A stretch of 64,000 bases of DNA from Saprospiraceae bacterium. Lineage in GTDB: Bacteria > Bacteroidota > Bacteroidia > Chitinophagales > Saprospiraceae. The stretch is from NCBI GenBank assembly GCA_016714085.1, contig JADJNW010000014.1, forward strand, positions 186,001 through 250,000. Reading direction: 5' to 3'. The position numbers and the translations under genes are program-made. Below the pieces are notes generated by a model, which was not told the origin of the DNA, ran no database searches, and saw nothing but the letters and a program-made list of their open reading frames with translations. Of this stretch, positions 53,661 through 61,902 are shown in pieces. Every line of letters begins with the position of its first letter. The first letter of the stretch is position 1.

Positions 53661-53832
53661 AGTCAGTTCGGTGAACCATTGCACCTGGATGCGACGTTTA
53701 ATATAGAACTTACCGATTTAGAGACAAAGTTTATATCTAAATTTTTCATTTATCTCAAGTCGGCTCATCCGAATTTTTCAAGACGTATTGCTTGAAACAT
53801 CAGATGAATGACTGTTTAAAAATCTATGCTTT

Positions 53833-54308
53833 ATGACAGGGTACAGTTATTTGACCCAGGAAGGGTATGAAAAACTGAAAGCAGAATTAGAGGATCTCAA
53901 AATTAGAGGACGCCAGGAAGTGGCAAGAGCTATTGCAGAAGCGCGTGAAAAAGGCGACCTATCAGAGAATGCAGAATACGACGCTGCCAAAGACCAGCAA
54001 GGACTTTTGGAGTTGAAAATCAATGAGTTGGAAAAAACACTCGCCAATGCGCGTATCCTGGATCAAAGCCAATTAGATACTTCTAAAGTGACTGTATTTT
54101 CAAAAGTCACCATCAAGAATAAGAAAAACGGTAAGCAATTGACTTATATGCTCGTATCAGAGCAGGAAGCCGATCTGAAAGCACAAAAATTTCGGTCAAT
54201 TCTCCAATTGGACAGGGTTTGCTTGGCAAAACGGTTGGCGAAGTGGCCTTGGTTACGACTCCCGGTGGTAAAATGGAATTTGAAATCGTAGATATTTCAA
54301 TAGACTAA
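53833..54308 (+). CDS. greA: Transcription elongation factor GreA, frameshifted
   Basis: MTGYSYLTQEGYEKLKAELE and the basic coiled-coil tip region AREKGDLSENAEYDAAKDQQ are diagnostic of GreA, which rescues backtracked RNA polymerase. The continuous frame stops at 54291 with a wrong tail. One more A in the A5 run at 54185-54189 gives AQKISVNSPIGQGLLGKTVG and EVALVTTPGGKMEFEIVDI to TAA 54306-54308, a perfect 158-residue GreA. So the gene is almost certainly intact in the organism. HIT gene 3 bp downstream. Confidence 0.92.
54185..54189 (+). other. Homopolymer frameshift site (A5) in greA
   Basis: Six A residues are needed for the conserved KISVNSPIGQGLLGKTVG end of GreA. GreA is widely required for fitness, so a sequencing deletion is more likely than mutation. 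Confidence 0.75.
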
Positions 54309-54311
54309 AAG

Positions 54312-54710
54312 ATGGCGACCATCTTCACAAAAATCGTGCAAGGAGAAATCCCTGCTCACAAAATCGCAGAAACAGAAGATTATTTGGCTTTTCTGGACGT
54401 CCGACCGGTAGCGAAAGGTCATACCTTGGTGATTCCTAAAAAAGAGGTCGATTACATTTTTGATGTAGAAGACGATTTATTAGGTGGTATGATGATCTTC
54501 GCCAAAGGCGTGGCCAAAGCGATTCAAGCAGTTGTACCCTGCAAAAAAATAGGCATTGCCGTTATTGGCTTGGAAGTGCCTCATGCGCATATCCACCTTA
54601 TCCCCATCAATGCTGTACATGATTTGAGTTTTGAAAAAGGATTCTTATCTTTATCGCAAGAGGAATTAACAGAAATAGCTCAGAAAATCCGCGGCGCTTA
54701 CGAGCAATAA
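54312..54710 (+). CDS. HIT family protein
   Basis: 132 residues. Histidine-triad nucleotide hydrolase or transferase: FTKIVQGEIPAHKIAETEDY, DVRPVAKGHTLVIPKKEVD and the catalytic VPHAHIHLIP (HxHxH). Acts on purine nucleotide phosphoramidates. It follows the repaired greA stop by 3 bp, so the two form one unit. Convergent with ruvC, 7 bp apart. Confidence 0.94.
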   Translation: MATIFTKIVQGEIPAHKIAETEDYLAFLDVRPVAKGHTLVIPKKEVDYIFDVEDDLLGGMMIFAKGVAKAIQAVVPCKKIGIAVIGLEVPHAHIHLIPINAVHDLSFEKGFLSLSQEELTEIAQKIRGAYEQ

Positions 54711-54717
54711 TTTGGAA

Positions 54718-55284
54718 TTACTTCTTCCCAATCCGATCAGGATTATCTTTTGCAAAAGCGCTCCAGTTTTTGCTCTTCTTGCCAGTACCTAAGCGACTGG
54801 TAGATTGATAAAAGTGGCAAACCGCAGTGGCTAAAGCATCGGTCGCATCAGAGAATTGATCGCTCATATCTGCTTTCAGAATAGTGCCCAGCATTGCTGC
54901 GACTTGCTCTTTGGCAGCATTTCCATTACCAGTAACAGCTTGTTTAATCTTTTTTGGGGAGTATTCCGTCACGATCAAACCCTTAGTAATCGCCGCAGCA
55001 ATGGCCACCCCTTGTGCGCGGCCTAGCTTAAACATAGATTGTATATTCTTGCCATAGAAGGGTGCTTCAATCGCCATTTGACTTGGCTTGAACTCTGTGA
55101 TAATTGCTTGCAATCGTTCAAAAATCCGCTTTAATTTTTCCGGCTGCTCGGTTTCTTCTTTTAGATACAACACACCCAAATCAATCAATTGCATGGTTTT
55201 ATTTTCCACTTCAATAATGCCGTAGCCCAGGATATTCGTGCCAGGGTCAACTCCGAGAATTCGATATTTATTAATATTTATCAA
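54718..55284 (-). CDS. ruvC: Holliday junction resolvase RuvC
   Basis: 188 residues. Endonuclease that cuts Holliday junctions in DNA repair. The four acidic catalytic residues are visible in LGVDPGTNILGYG, MAIEAPFYGKNIQS and SDATDALATAVCH. VTGNGNAAKEQVA is the conserved K-rich loop. C-terminal tail TGKKSKNWSAFAKDNPD is longer than in E. coli. ruvA and ruvB are not in the window. It lies downstream of the metal-binding protein gene by 39 bp. Confidence 0.95.
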   Translation of the reverse strand: MININKYRILGVDPGTNILGYGIIEVENKTMQLIDLGVLYLKEETEQPEKLKRIFERLQAIITEFKPSQMAIEAPFYGKNIQSMFKLGRAQGVAIAAAITKGLIVTEYSPKKIKQAVTGNGNAAKEQVAAMLGTILKADMSDQFSDATDALATAVCHFYQSTSRLGTGKKSKNWSAFAKDNPDRIGKK

Positions 55285-55323
55285 ACTATTTTATTTTTAT
55301 TTACAACATTACTAAAAGTAATT

Positions 55324-56259
55324 TTATCCATTCACTTTTTTAAATATCCAGTAAAAAATGATCATAATAAGAATCCCTGAAATGATACCAAGCAAAAGCG
55401 CAGAACGCCTGTTAATACTGGAACTTACTGTATTCTTCTCTAAAAATTCTTTTGTTATGGCAGCCACTATGATATCCGTATTATATTTTAGCATATCTAA
55501 ATAAGAAGACGCAACACCATTTTTATCACCGATAGAATCGAAAAAAAGCTTCCCGCCAATGCTAATTTTATGATCCTTTATTAATTGTTGAATCGAATCC
55601 AAATTGCTATTTATTCCAATGAAAACCAGAGGTTTATTCATTTTCTCAGTAAAATTGGGATTCAAATTTTCTACCCTAAATCCATAACGCCTGCCAAAAT
55701 ATCGAAAAGCATCGTGTGAAGTGAGCAATATCCTTTGTTTTTCTGGTATATCCATGATTTGCTCTTGAATATAAATATCCATATCCAGCAATTGCTGCCG
55801 ATAAACACTATAATTGAATTCAAACGTTCGTTGCCCTTCTGGATGGAGCGCTATCAGTGCATTTTTGATGTTTTCGATATAAATCAACCCTGACTCAGCA
55901 CTCATCCACGCATGAGGTTCTTTTTCAATAAATTGAATCCCATCGGTGATGCTGATGACTTTGGCTTTCGCGCCGGAATCAATGATTAATTCATTCAGCC
56001 AAGGCTCCAAATTAAGCCCATTTTTCAAAATCAAATCCGCGGAGGCCAGGGATTGCGCATCTCTGGGGCTTGGTTTGTAAGTATGTAGATCTGCACCAAT
56101 TGGCACAATCGTTTGCACTTCCACTTCATCGCCCGCAATATTTTGGGCCATATCCGCAAAAACAGAGGTGGTGGCGAGTACAAGGGGCTTCTGTTGAGCA
56201 AAAGCGCTCCAAGTGATCAAGGTAAAAATGACAACAATCAGATGCGTTTTTCCTCGCAT
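55324..56259 (-). CDS. Metal-binding (ZnuA/TroA-type) protein with C-terminal membrane anchor
   Basis: 311 residues. Signal peptide (MRGKTHLIVVIFTLITWSAF), then a cluster A-I substrate-binding protein with the ligands His in GADLHTYKPSPRDAQS, His in EPHAWMS, His in LTSHDAFRYFGRRYGF and Asp near FFDSIGD. Unusual: the C terminus is a membrane helix (SALLLGIISGILIMIIFYW) with a basic end, so it is tethered by its C terminus. The DtxR-type regulator gene precedes it by 18 bp; no ABC permease or ATPase gene is in the window, so it may serve a transporter elsewhere. Zn or Mn is the probable metal. Confidence 0.85.
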   Translation of the reverse strand: MRGKTHLIVVIFTLITWSAFAQQKPLVLATTSVFADMAQNIAGDEVEVQTIVPIGADLHTYKPSPRDAQSLASADLILKNGLNLEPWLNELIIDSGAKAKVISITDGIQFIEKEPHAWMSAESGLIYIENIKNALIALHPEGQRTFEFNYSVYRQQLLDMDIYIQEQIMDIPEKQRILLTSHDAFRYFGRRYGFRVENLNPNFTEKMNKPLVFIGINSNLDSIQQLIKDHKISIGGKLFFDSIGDKNGVASSYLDMLKYNTDIIVAAITKEFLEKNTVSSSINRRSALLLGIISGILIMIIFYWIFKKVNG

Positions 56260-56277
56260 TTCCTCGTTTAATCTTTG

Positions 56278-56943
56278 TTATTTCTTTTGAATAAAGAGAT
56301 TCTGAGCTACTTTTTTGGAAAGAATTTGTTCTTTTTCGCCATTCAAAACAATTTTAACCGATTCATCATAGTCAAATCGTTCGAGCAACTGCACCTCCAC
56401 GCCAAGTACTAATTCCAACCGATCGAGATACTGTAAAAAAGTAGTTGAGTGATCGTGAACGCCAACAACCACGCCCTTTGCGCCGATTTCCAATTCCAGC
56501 AGCGGCACTTGTTTTCTGAAAGTAAAATTGCCTTCCGCATCAGGAATGGGGTCGCCATGCGGATCAAATTTTGGGCAGCCTAAAAATTCGTCCAAACGCT
56601 CTACCAAAGCCGGAGAATGAATATGTTCCAATTGTTCCGCCATATCGTGTACCTCGTCCCAGGAAAAATGAAGTTTTTCCACCAAAAAAACTTCCCAGAG
56701 TCGATGCTTGCGAATGAGATGCGTTGCAATCTTATTGCCTGTGGAAGTAAGGGTTACGCCTTTGTATTTTTCGTAATGTATTAATTCTTTTTCAGAAAGC
56801 CGCTTGAGCATGTCAGTCACCGAGGCCGCCTTGGTATTCATTTCACTGGAAATAGCATTGGTATTGACGGGCGTACCTTCGCGTTCTGCAATCTTGAAAA
56901 TTGCTTTCAGATAATTTTCTTCTGTATGAGAAATTGGCTCCAT
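56278..56943 (-). CDS. DtxR/MntR-family metal-dependent repressor
   Basis: 221 residues. N-terminal winged HTH (HTEENYLKAIFKIAEREGTP, TKAASVTDMLKRLSEKELIH), a dimerisation domain with the metal ligands (RLWEVFLVEKLHFSWDEVHD, AEQLEHIHSPALVERLDEFL, with E, H and C residues) and a C-terminal FeoA-like SH3 module. Represses metal uptake genes when metal is plentiful. It is the first gene of a unit with the metal-binding protein and has a palindromic box in its own promoter (56974-56991), so autoregulation is likely. Confidence 0.9.
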   Translation of the reverse strand: MEPISHTEENYLKAIFKIAEREGTPVNTNAISSEMNTKAASVTDMLKRLSEKELIHYEKYKGVTLTSTGNKIATHLIRKHRLWEVFLVEKLHFSWDEVHDMAEQLEHIHSPALVERLDEFLGCPKFDPHGDPIPDAEGNFTFRKQVPLLELEIGAKGVVVGVHDHSTTFLQYLDRLELVLGVEVQLLERFDYDESVKIVLNGEKEQILSKKVAQNLFIQKK

Positions 56944-56960
56944 ATGTTAGGATAAGAATG

Positions 56961-56991
56961 TAAAGATACAAAATTTTAGGTCGCCCTAAAA
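56961..56991 (-). promoter_or_regulatory. Promoter and DtxR-like operator of the metal-regulator unit
   Basis: TTTTAGG-TCGC-CCTAAAA at 56974-56991 has perfect 7-bp arms and the TTAGGnnnnCCTAA form of DtxR-family boxes. On the minus strand the -7 TATCTTTA lies at 56961-56968, five bases downstream of the box, so bound repressor would block the polymerase. Confidence 0.7.
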
Positions 56992-57000
56992 ATATGCGCT

Positions 57001-57360
57001 TTAAATTAAATCCCAAAAAGAGCGAGGCCGGCGATAAACTACAATTGTATCTCGGATGGTTTGAATAAAGTACCAAAGCACGAGGCCAGCCAGGGGAAGG
57101 TAAGCGAGATTGCCAATGAAATGTATCCAGATAGGAAGGCTCACTGCAAGGATGATAGCGGTGCGAAGATAATTGACCCGACGAATATGCCGATAAATGT
57201 ATAATAAATGCGCCGCGCTGATAAATTGCCAAATGGCCAAAACAATCAAAATGCTGCCCGACCAGCGGATGCCTTCTACTAAATAGAGCAGGAGGATAAC
57301 AGCCAAGACCAAAACGCATTGCCCAAGCAAATCAATTTTCATTCGGAAGCGCGAAACCAT
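57001..57360 (-). CDS. Four-helix membrane protein of unknown function (paralogue 3)
   Basis: 119 residues, four hydrophobic helices, no signal peptide. Starts MVSRFRMKIDLLGQCVLVLA. Helix 2 contains AIWQFISAAHLLYIYRH; the matching WQ(F/M)(I/L/F)S(A/G) motif and the preceding DLLGQ occur in the two following genes in transcription order, so it belongs to a tandem family. Its start lies 92 bp after the end of the middle paralogue. No known domain; role unknown. Confidence 0.65.
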   Translation of the reverse strand: MVSRFRMKIDLLGQCVLVLAVILLLYLVEGIRWSGSILIVLAIWQFISAAHLLYIYRHIRRVNYLRTAIILAVSLPIWIHFIGNLAYLPLAGLVLWYFIQTIRDTIVVYRRPRSFWDLI

Positions 57361-57452
57361 ATCTTATTGGTTTTAAGGCTTAGTATATAATGTTTTATAA
57401 AGCAGAATCGTCTTATATATGCTTTTCCTTTAAGGTAAAGAGCCATTCCATT

Positions 57453-57869
57453 TTAAAAAATTTCATTACTGTCAAGTATTCTTTCATTCCTCGCACGAAG
57501 CGATTGTAATGCCTTGCGGTTATGCTGAAAATCAATAATACAAACAACAAGATTAGCTACAGAAATAACTGGTGCAGCCCCAAAAACAGTAATCACGCCC
57601 ATTGGTGTACCCATAACCATCAGCAAAATGCTAATAACCAAAGCCCCTAACAGGCACATGGGCAAAGCCCCTCGATACCAGCGCCTGAGTTCTATGGCGA
57701 TATAAATACCACTGAAAAACTGCCAACTCAACAAGCATAGGAACGCTGCCACAGCCAACCAATAACCACTCAAACCTACCCACCACCAGAAAGCCAAAGC
57801 AATGACAACCATCGAGGATAGGATGCCTTGCAATAGGAGATCGGTTTGCAATATCTTTCGCGGGTTCAT
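57453..57869 (-). CDS. Four-helix membrane protein of unknown function (paralogue 2)
   Basis: 138 residues, four hydrophobic helices. MNPRKILQTDLLLQGILSSM at the start; helix 2 has LLSWQFFSGIYIAIELRRWY. A short cytosolic tail follows (FQHNRKALQSLRARNERILD). Family features shared with its neighbours: DL(L)xQ near the start, WQxxS in helix 2, a basic residue after helix 2. It begins 17 bp after the end of paralogue 1. Function unknown. Confidence 0.65.
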   Translation of the reverse strand: MNPRKILQTDLLLQGILSSMVVIALAFWWWVGLSGYWLAVAAFLCLLSWQFFSGIYIAIELRRWYRGALPMCLLGALVISILLMVMGTPMGVITVFGAAPVISVANLVVCIIDFQHNRKALQSLRARNERILDSNEIF

Positions 57870-57885
57870 GCCTGAATGACTTTAT

Positions 57886-58374
57886 TCAAAGATAGCGAAA
57901 CAATGCCTGTTTTTTGCGAATTTTTTTGAGCGGTTTTTTGAGATTTAAACTTGGCAGCGTGCTTGGCACCAAATCGATTCGGTCGTTTTGTTCATTTTGC
58001 GAACGCTCCTGCACGCAATCTCTAAAATACCAAATTGCGGCAATCGAAGGTACGATACCAATAAACCATAATGCTAAAGGGAATTCCCAACGGTAAGCCA
58101 ACATTTCAATCAAAGATAAAAATACCGTCAGTAGAAGGCAGTAGGATAGCGCCGCAAAAAAATAAGTCGATTTAATACTATCGCCATAACCCACGCCCCT
58201 TATGAAGGCGCTCAGCATTTGCCAGCAACCAATCACGAATAGCAGCATGAAGTAAAGAATAGCAAATTCTTTCTTTGAAAAAAGAACAGCAAGGCCTGAA
58301 AATCCGGCAGTCAGCAAGAGTAAGAACTGTCCAATAAGATCAAATCGATGAAAAAAATGCTCAGTACGGTTCAT
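57886..58374 (-). CDS. Four-helix membrane protein of unknown function (paralogue 1)
   Basis: 162 residues, four hydrophobic helices, with a ~45-residue basic C-terminal tail (LNLKKPLKKIRKKQALFRYL). N terminus MNRTEHFFHRFDLIGQFLLL; helix 2 FVIGCWQMLSAFIRGVGYGD. First gene of the tandem trio on this strand. The three proteins are divergent but share order and motifs. Function unknown. Confidence 0.65.
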   Translation of the reverse strand: MNRTEHFFHRFDLIGQFLLLLTAGFSGLAVLFSKKEFAILYFMLLFVIGCWQMLSAFIRGVGYGDSIKSTYFFAALSYCLLLTVFLSLIEMLAYRWEFPLALWFIGIVPSIAAIWYFRDCVQERSQNEQNDRIDLVPSTLPSLNLKKPLKKIRKKQALFRYL

Positions 58375-58558
58375 GGTTATTCGATTTTGGGTGAAAAAAA
58401 TTATTGGGTGATGCGTTTTGAGTCGAGTGTGTGCTGTCGGATTTCAGCGTTTTGTTTGTCAGCTTGTTGCGATAAGCTTGATTCAAAAATACAAAAAGAA
58501 AATCAAATTTTCAATTTTTTCTGAAAGTTTTGAATAAAAATATTTTAAAAGGAGCGTT

Positions 58559-58566
58559 TATCTTTG
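58559..58566 (+). promoter_or_regulatory. -7 promoter element of the nitroreductase gene
   Basis: Perfect TATCTTTG 18 bp before the ATG at 58584; the nearest TTTG is 26 bp upstream, longer than usual. Supports the start at 58584 over the TTG at 58530. Confidence 0.5.
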
Positions 58567-58583
58567 GCAAAAACCTTCAAAAT

Positions 58584-59165
58584 ATGAACGTTACCCCTGC
58601 TCAAATTAGTGAGCTGATTAAAAAAAGAAGAGCGATTTTCCCGAAAATGTTCAATGACTACCCTATCCCTCGACAGATTATCGAGGTGATTTTAGAGAAT
58701 GCGAATTGGGCGCCCACGCATCGCCTCACCGAGCCCTGGCGTTTCAAGGTTTTCACTGGCGAAGCTTTAAAACGTTTGGGACAATACATGGGAGATTATT
58801 ACAAACAAACCACTCCTGCCGATCAATTTTCAGAGGAAAAGTATCAGAAAAACATGGAAAACCCGATGCGTTCGGCTTGTGTGATTGCCATTTGTATGCA
58901 GCGCGACCCTGAGGCGCGTGTGCCGGAGTGGGAAGAGATTGCAGCGGTGGCTTGTGCTGTACAAAACATGTGGCTTACTTGTACGGTGTACGGCATTGGC
59001 AGTTACTGGGGTACGCCTGGTGCAGCTTTGAATGCGAATGAATTCCTGGATTTAAAAGAAGGTGAACGTTGTCTGGGCTTATTTTATATGGGTTATCATG
59101 ATATGCCGGAGTTGCCAGGTAAACGAAATCGGATAGAAGACAAAACGGTTTGGATGGAAGAATAG
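58584..59165 (+). CDS. Nitroreductase family flavoprotein
   Basis: 193 residues from MNVTPAQISELIKKRRAIFP. FMN-dependent oxidoreductase: RRAIFPKMFNDYPIPRQIIE, APTHRLTEPWRFKVF for flavin phosphate binding, AVACAVQNMWLTCTVYGIGS and the C-terminal GYHDMPELPGKRN. Length is normal for the small nitroreductase group. Physiological substrate unknown (quinones, nitroaromatics or dehydropteridines are typical). Divergent from the membrane-protein trio; hppA follows on the same strand behind its own promoter. Confidence 0.88.
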   Translation: MNVTPAQISELIKKRRAIFPKMFNDYPIPRQIIEVILENANWAPTHRLTEPWRFKVFTGEALKRLGQYMGDYYKQTTPADQFSEEKYQKNMENPMRSACVIAICMQRDPEARVPEWEEIAAVACAVQNMWLTCTVYGIGSYWGTPGAALNANEFLDLKEGERCLGLFYMGYHDMPELPGKRNRIEDKTVWMEE

Positions 59166-59248
59166 GGTTTACGGCTTCATATTTTTTTTTGTTAAGATAG
59201 CATGAATCAATGTAACTATGAATCAATGAATTTCAATCTTTTAAATCG

Positions 59249-59280
59249 TTTGGACAAGCCGAAATATTGGCTTACTTTTG
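59249..59280 (+). promoter_or_regulatory. Promoter of the membrane pyrophosphatase gene
   Basis: TTTG at 59249-59252, 20-bp spacer, perfect -7 TACTTTTG at 59273-59280. A small inverted repeat AAGCC-GAAATATT-GGCTT lies in the spacer. The leader to ATG 59406 is about 120 nt and includes GTTTCAGGTTG-type repeat words. Confidence 0.65.
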
Positions 59281-59405
59281 CGTCCGTGTTAAAAAAATGT
59301 ATTCATTCTAAGCAACAGGTTAGAAGTTTCAGGTTGATGTTTCTAATTGATTTTCTTACACTTCAAACCAAAAATTAACCAATAAAAAACTTAAAAGATA
59401 CTCGT

Positions 59406-61590
59406 ATGGGTGGCACACTTACTTATGTAATTCCGGCCTTAGGCGTGTTGGCCTTGTTATACACTTTCTGGAAAACCGCATGGATCAACCGCCAAGACGC
59501 AGGTAGTGACAAAATGAAGAAGATTGCGAATAGCATTGCTGAAGGCGCAATGGCATTCTTGAAAGCAGAGTACCGAATTTTGGCAATTTTTGTGATAGCG
59601 GTAGCCGTTTTGTTGGGTGTGAGTGGCAATACGCCTAATTCCTCGCCATTAGTGGCAGCCTCCTTTATTCTGGGAGCATTTTGCTCTGGCTTGGCAGGCT
59701 TTCTCGGTATGCGTGTAGCAACCAAAGCCAATGTACGCACTACTAATGCTGCACGTACAAGCTTAGGCAAAGCATTGGAAATTGCTTTCGCAGGTGGCTC
59801 GGTAATGGGCTTGGGTGTAGTTGGTTTAGGCGTGTTGGGCTTAAGCATTCTATTTATCGTTTACAGTTCGATGTTTGGCACTTCTACTTATGAGGATGTA
59901 AACCGCGTCATTACAGTGATTACCGGATTTTCCTTTGGTGCTTCTTCGATCGCTTTATTTGCACGCGTAGGCGGTGGCATTTACACAAAGGCGGCCGACG
60001 TGGGGGCTGACTTGGTAGGCAAAGTAGAAGCCGGTATTCCAGAAGATCACCCGCTAAACCCTGCTACCATTGCAGATAACGTAGGTGATAATGTAGGTGA
60101 CGTAGCAGGTATGGGCGCTGATCTGTTCGAATCTTATGTTGGTTCGATTGTTTCTACAATGGTTTTAGGCGCTGTATTTATGAATAGTGCCACATTTTCA
60201 GATAATTTTAATGGCTTATCAGCAGTGCTGTTGCCATTGCTTTTGGCTGGCACAGGTATTGTGACTTCTATCATCGGAACATTTTTCGTAAGAGTAAAAG
60301 AAGGCGGAAATCCTCAGCGAGCTTTGAATATTGGAGAATTCGGTTCTTCTGCCGTGATGATTATTGCATCATGGTTCATTATTACAGGAATGCTTCCTGC
60401 TTCCTGGACTTTTGATGACAAACTTTACGGGGTTACTCGTGAGATGACCGCTATGAATGTCTTTTGCTACCATCATAGGTCTGGTGGCTGGCTTATTAGT
60501 GGGAATGATTACAGAATATTATACCGGTACAGGCAAAAAGCCGGTATTAAGTATTGTGCGTCAATCTTCGACTGGAGCGGCTACAAATATCATCGCTGGC
60601 TTGGGCGTAGGTATGATTTCTACGGCACTTCCGATTATCATCATATCGATCTCAATCATCTTTGCTTTTAATGTTGCAGGTTTGTATGGTATTGCCATAG
60701 CGGCGGTCGGGATGTTATCGAATTTGGGTATTCAATTGGCGGTAGATGCTTATGGTCCAATTTCAGATAATGCAGGCGGTATCGCAGAAATGAGCGAATT
60801 ACCAAAAGAAGTACGTAAACGCACCGATAAACTTGATGCAGTAGGTAACACGACAGCGGCTATTGGTAAAGGTTTTGCGATTGCTTCAGCGGCGCTTACA
60901 GCCTTGGCATTGTTTGGAGCTTACATGACCTCGGCCCAGATTTCCAGTATTGATATTTCCAAAGCTACGGTGATGGCGGGCTTATTTTTAGGCGGCATGT
61001 TACCATTCGTTTTCTCTGCTTTGGCGATGCAGGCAGTGGGTCGTGCAGCGATGTCTATGATCGAAGAAGTACGTCGTCAATTCAAGGATATTCCAGCATT
61101 AAAAGCAGCCTTGGAAGTGATGCGCAAAAATGACGGCAAGGAAATGGATACCTGGAGCGAAACAGATCGCAATACTTTTGAAGCAGCAGATGGCAAAGCT
61201 GAATACGGCAAATGCGTAGAAATCTCTACCCGTGCGGCTATCAGGGAAATGGTATTACCAGGCTTGTTGGCAGTGGCGGCACCAGTATTGGTGGGCTTTT
61301 TGGGCGGCCCTGAAATGCTGGGCGGTTTGCTTGCAGGCGTGACCGTAGCTGGTGTGTTGATGGCGATTTTCCAATCGAACGCTGGTGGTGCTTGGGACAA
61401 TGCCAAGAAGATGTTTGAAGAAGGCGTGGAGATTAATGGCAAGATATATTATAAAGGTTCTGAGCCTCATAAAGCAGCAGTAGTAGGTGACACCGTAGGA
61501 GATCCATTCAAGGATACTTCCGGGCCTTCGTTGAATATTCTATTGAAATTGATGTCCGTTGTTGCCTTGGTAATCGCGCCATTATTGTAG
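59406..61590 (+). CDS. hppA: Membrane-bound (H+ or Na+) pyrophosphatase, frameshifted
   Basis: A ~16-helix proton or sodium pump driven by PPi. First part to ~60461: the PPi-binding DVGADLVGKVEAGIPEDHP and NPATIADNVGDNVGDVAG. Second part from 60463: FATIIGLVAGLLVG, DAYGPISDNAGGIAEMS, GNTTAAIGKGFAIASAALTA, the conserved AAVVGDTVGDPFKDTSGPSL and end. The two frames overlap at AMNVF/MSFAT; one fewer T in the T4 run 60462-60465, or two more, restores a protein of ~727 residues. Ala in GNTTAA (not Lys) marks the K+-dependent class. Terminator at 61621-61650. Confidence 0.9.
60462..60465 (+). other. Frameshift site in hppA
   Basis: The pump sequence moves from frame NVF to FATIIGLV here. A net change of minus one or plus two bases restores the reading frame; the family usually has two aromatic residues at this point, which favours two missing bases. 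Confidence 0.65.
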
Positions 61591-61620
61591 AATACCTTCT
61601 GATATTGTAAAATACCTGAC

Positions 61621-61650
61621 GGCGGTGCTGGCATTATGTCGGCGCCGCTT
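61621..61650 (+). terminator. Intrinsic terminator after hppA
   Basis: GCGGTGCTGG (61621-61630) pairs with TCGGCGCCGC (61638-61647) over 10 bp with G-U pairs, loop CATTATG, followed by TTTCTATTT. Located 31 bp behind the hppA stop. Confidence 0.65.
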
Positions 61651-61657
61651 TCTATTT

Positions 61658-61690
61658 GAATAAAAACCTCCGACTCAATAAAATCGGAGG
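61658..61690 (-). terminator. Minus-strand intrinsic terminator without an obvious gene
   Basis: Read on the minus strand: CCTCCGA, 11-nt loop, TCGGAGG, then TTTTTATT. The stem is 7 bp. It would end a minus-strand RNA coming from 61691-61930, where no good minus-strand gene is seen. Confidence 0.55.
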
Positions 61691-61755
61691 CTTGCATTAC
61701 ACCCATAAAGAGAAACAGCTTACTTTGCAACCGTAACTCCCCCTTGTGCCCAGTA

Positions 61756-61902
61756 ATGCATTTTGACCTTCCATCCCATAGCGATACATTTATAGAAGTA
61801 CCTTTTATCTCGAATGCGCAAGCATTTGCGATAAGCCTTGAAGATACTGGCGGCAAACCACAGCCTACGATGGATCAGATTTATGTACTTGGCAATATTT
61901 AA
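61756..61902 (+). pseudogene. Remnant of an RskA-type anti-sigma factor (C-terminal end only)
   Basis: ATG 61756 to TAA 61900-61902 encodes 48 residues: MHFDLPSHSDTFIEVPF, then ISNAQAFAISLEDTGGKP and QPTMDQIYVLGNI. The second part fits the end of RskA anti-sigma factors of Bacteroidota (AQAFAxxLExxGGxPxPTM, YVxG). The N-terminal zinc finger, membrane helix and most of the RskA domain are absent, and the upstream DNA holds only terminators. No sigma-factor gene is adjacent. Probably a decayed copy left by a deletion. A minus-strand frame over the same DNA is discussed separately. Confidence 0.55.

Noticed and set aside
53610..53795. Plus-strand 61-codon frame between the PorV-like gene and greA
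   Set aside because: It reads through the perfect terminator hairpin 53621-53657 and shows no protein-like pattern.
56843..57319. 158-codon minus frame overlapping the regulator promoter
   Set aside because: Runs through the DtxR box and overlaps two better genes in other frames.
59400..61590. Reading hppA as two separate genes
   Set aside because: Each half alone lacks essential pump motifs; the two frames join at a single conserved point.
61467..61856. Minus-strand open frame of 129 codons across the hppA 3' end
   Set aside because: Antisense to conserved hppA coding sequence and to the terminators; composition and content fit no protein family.
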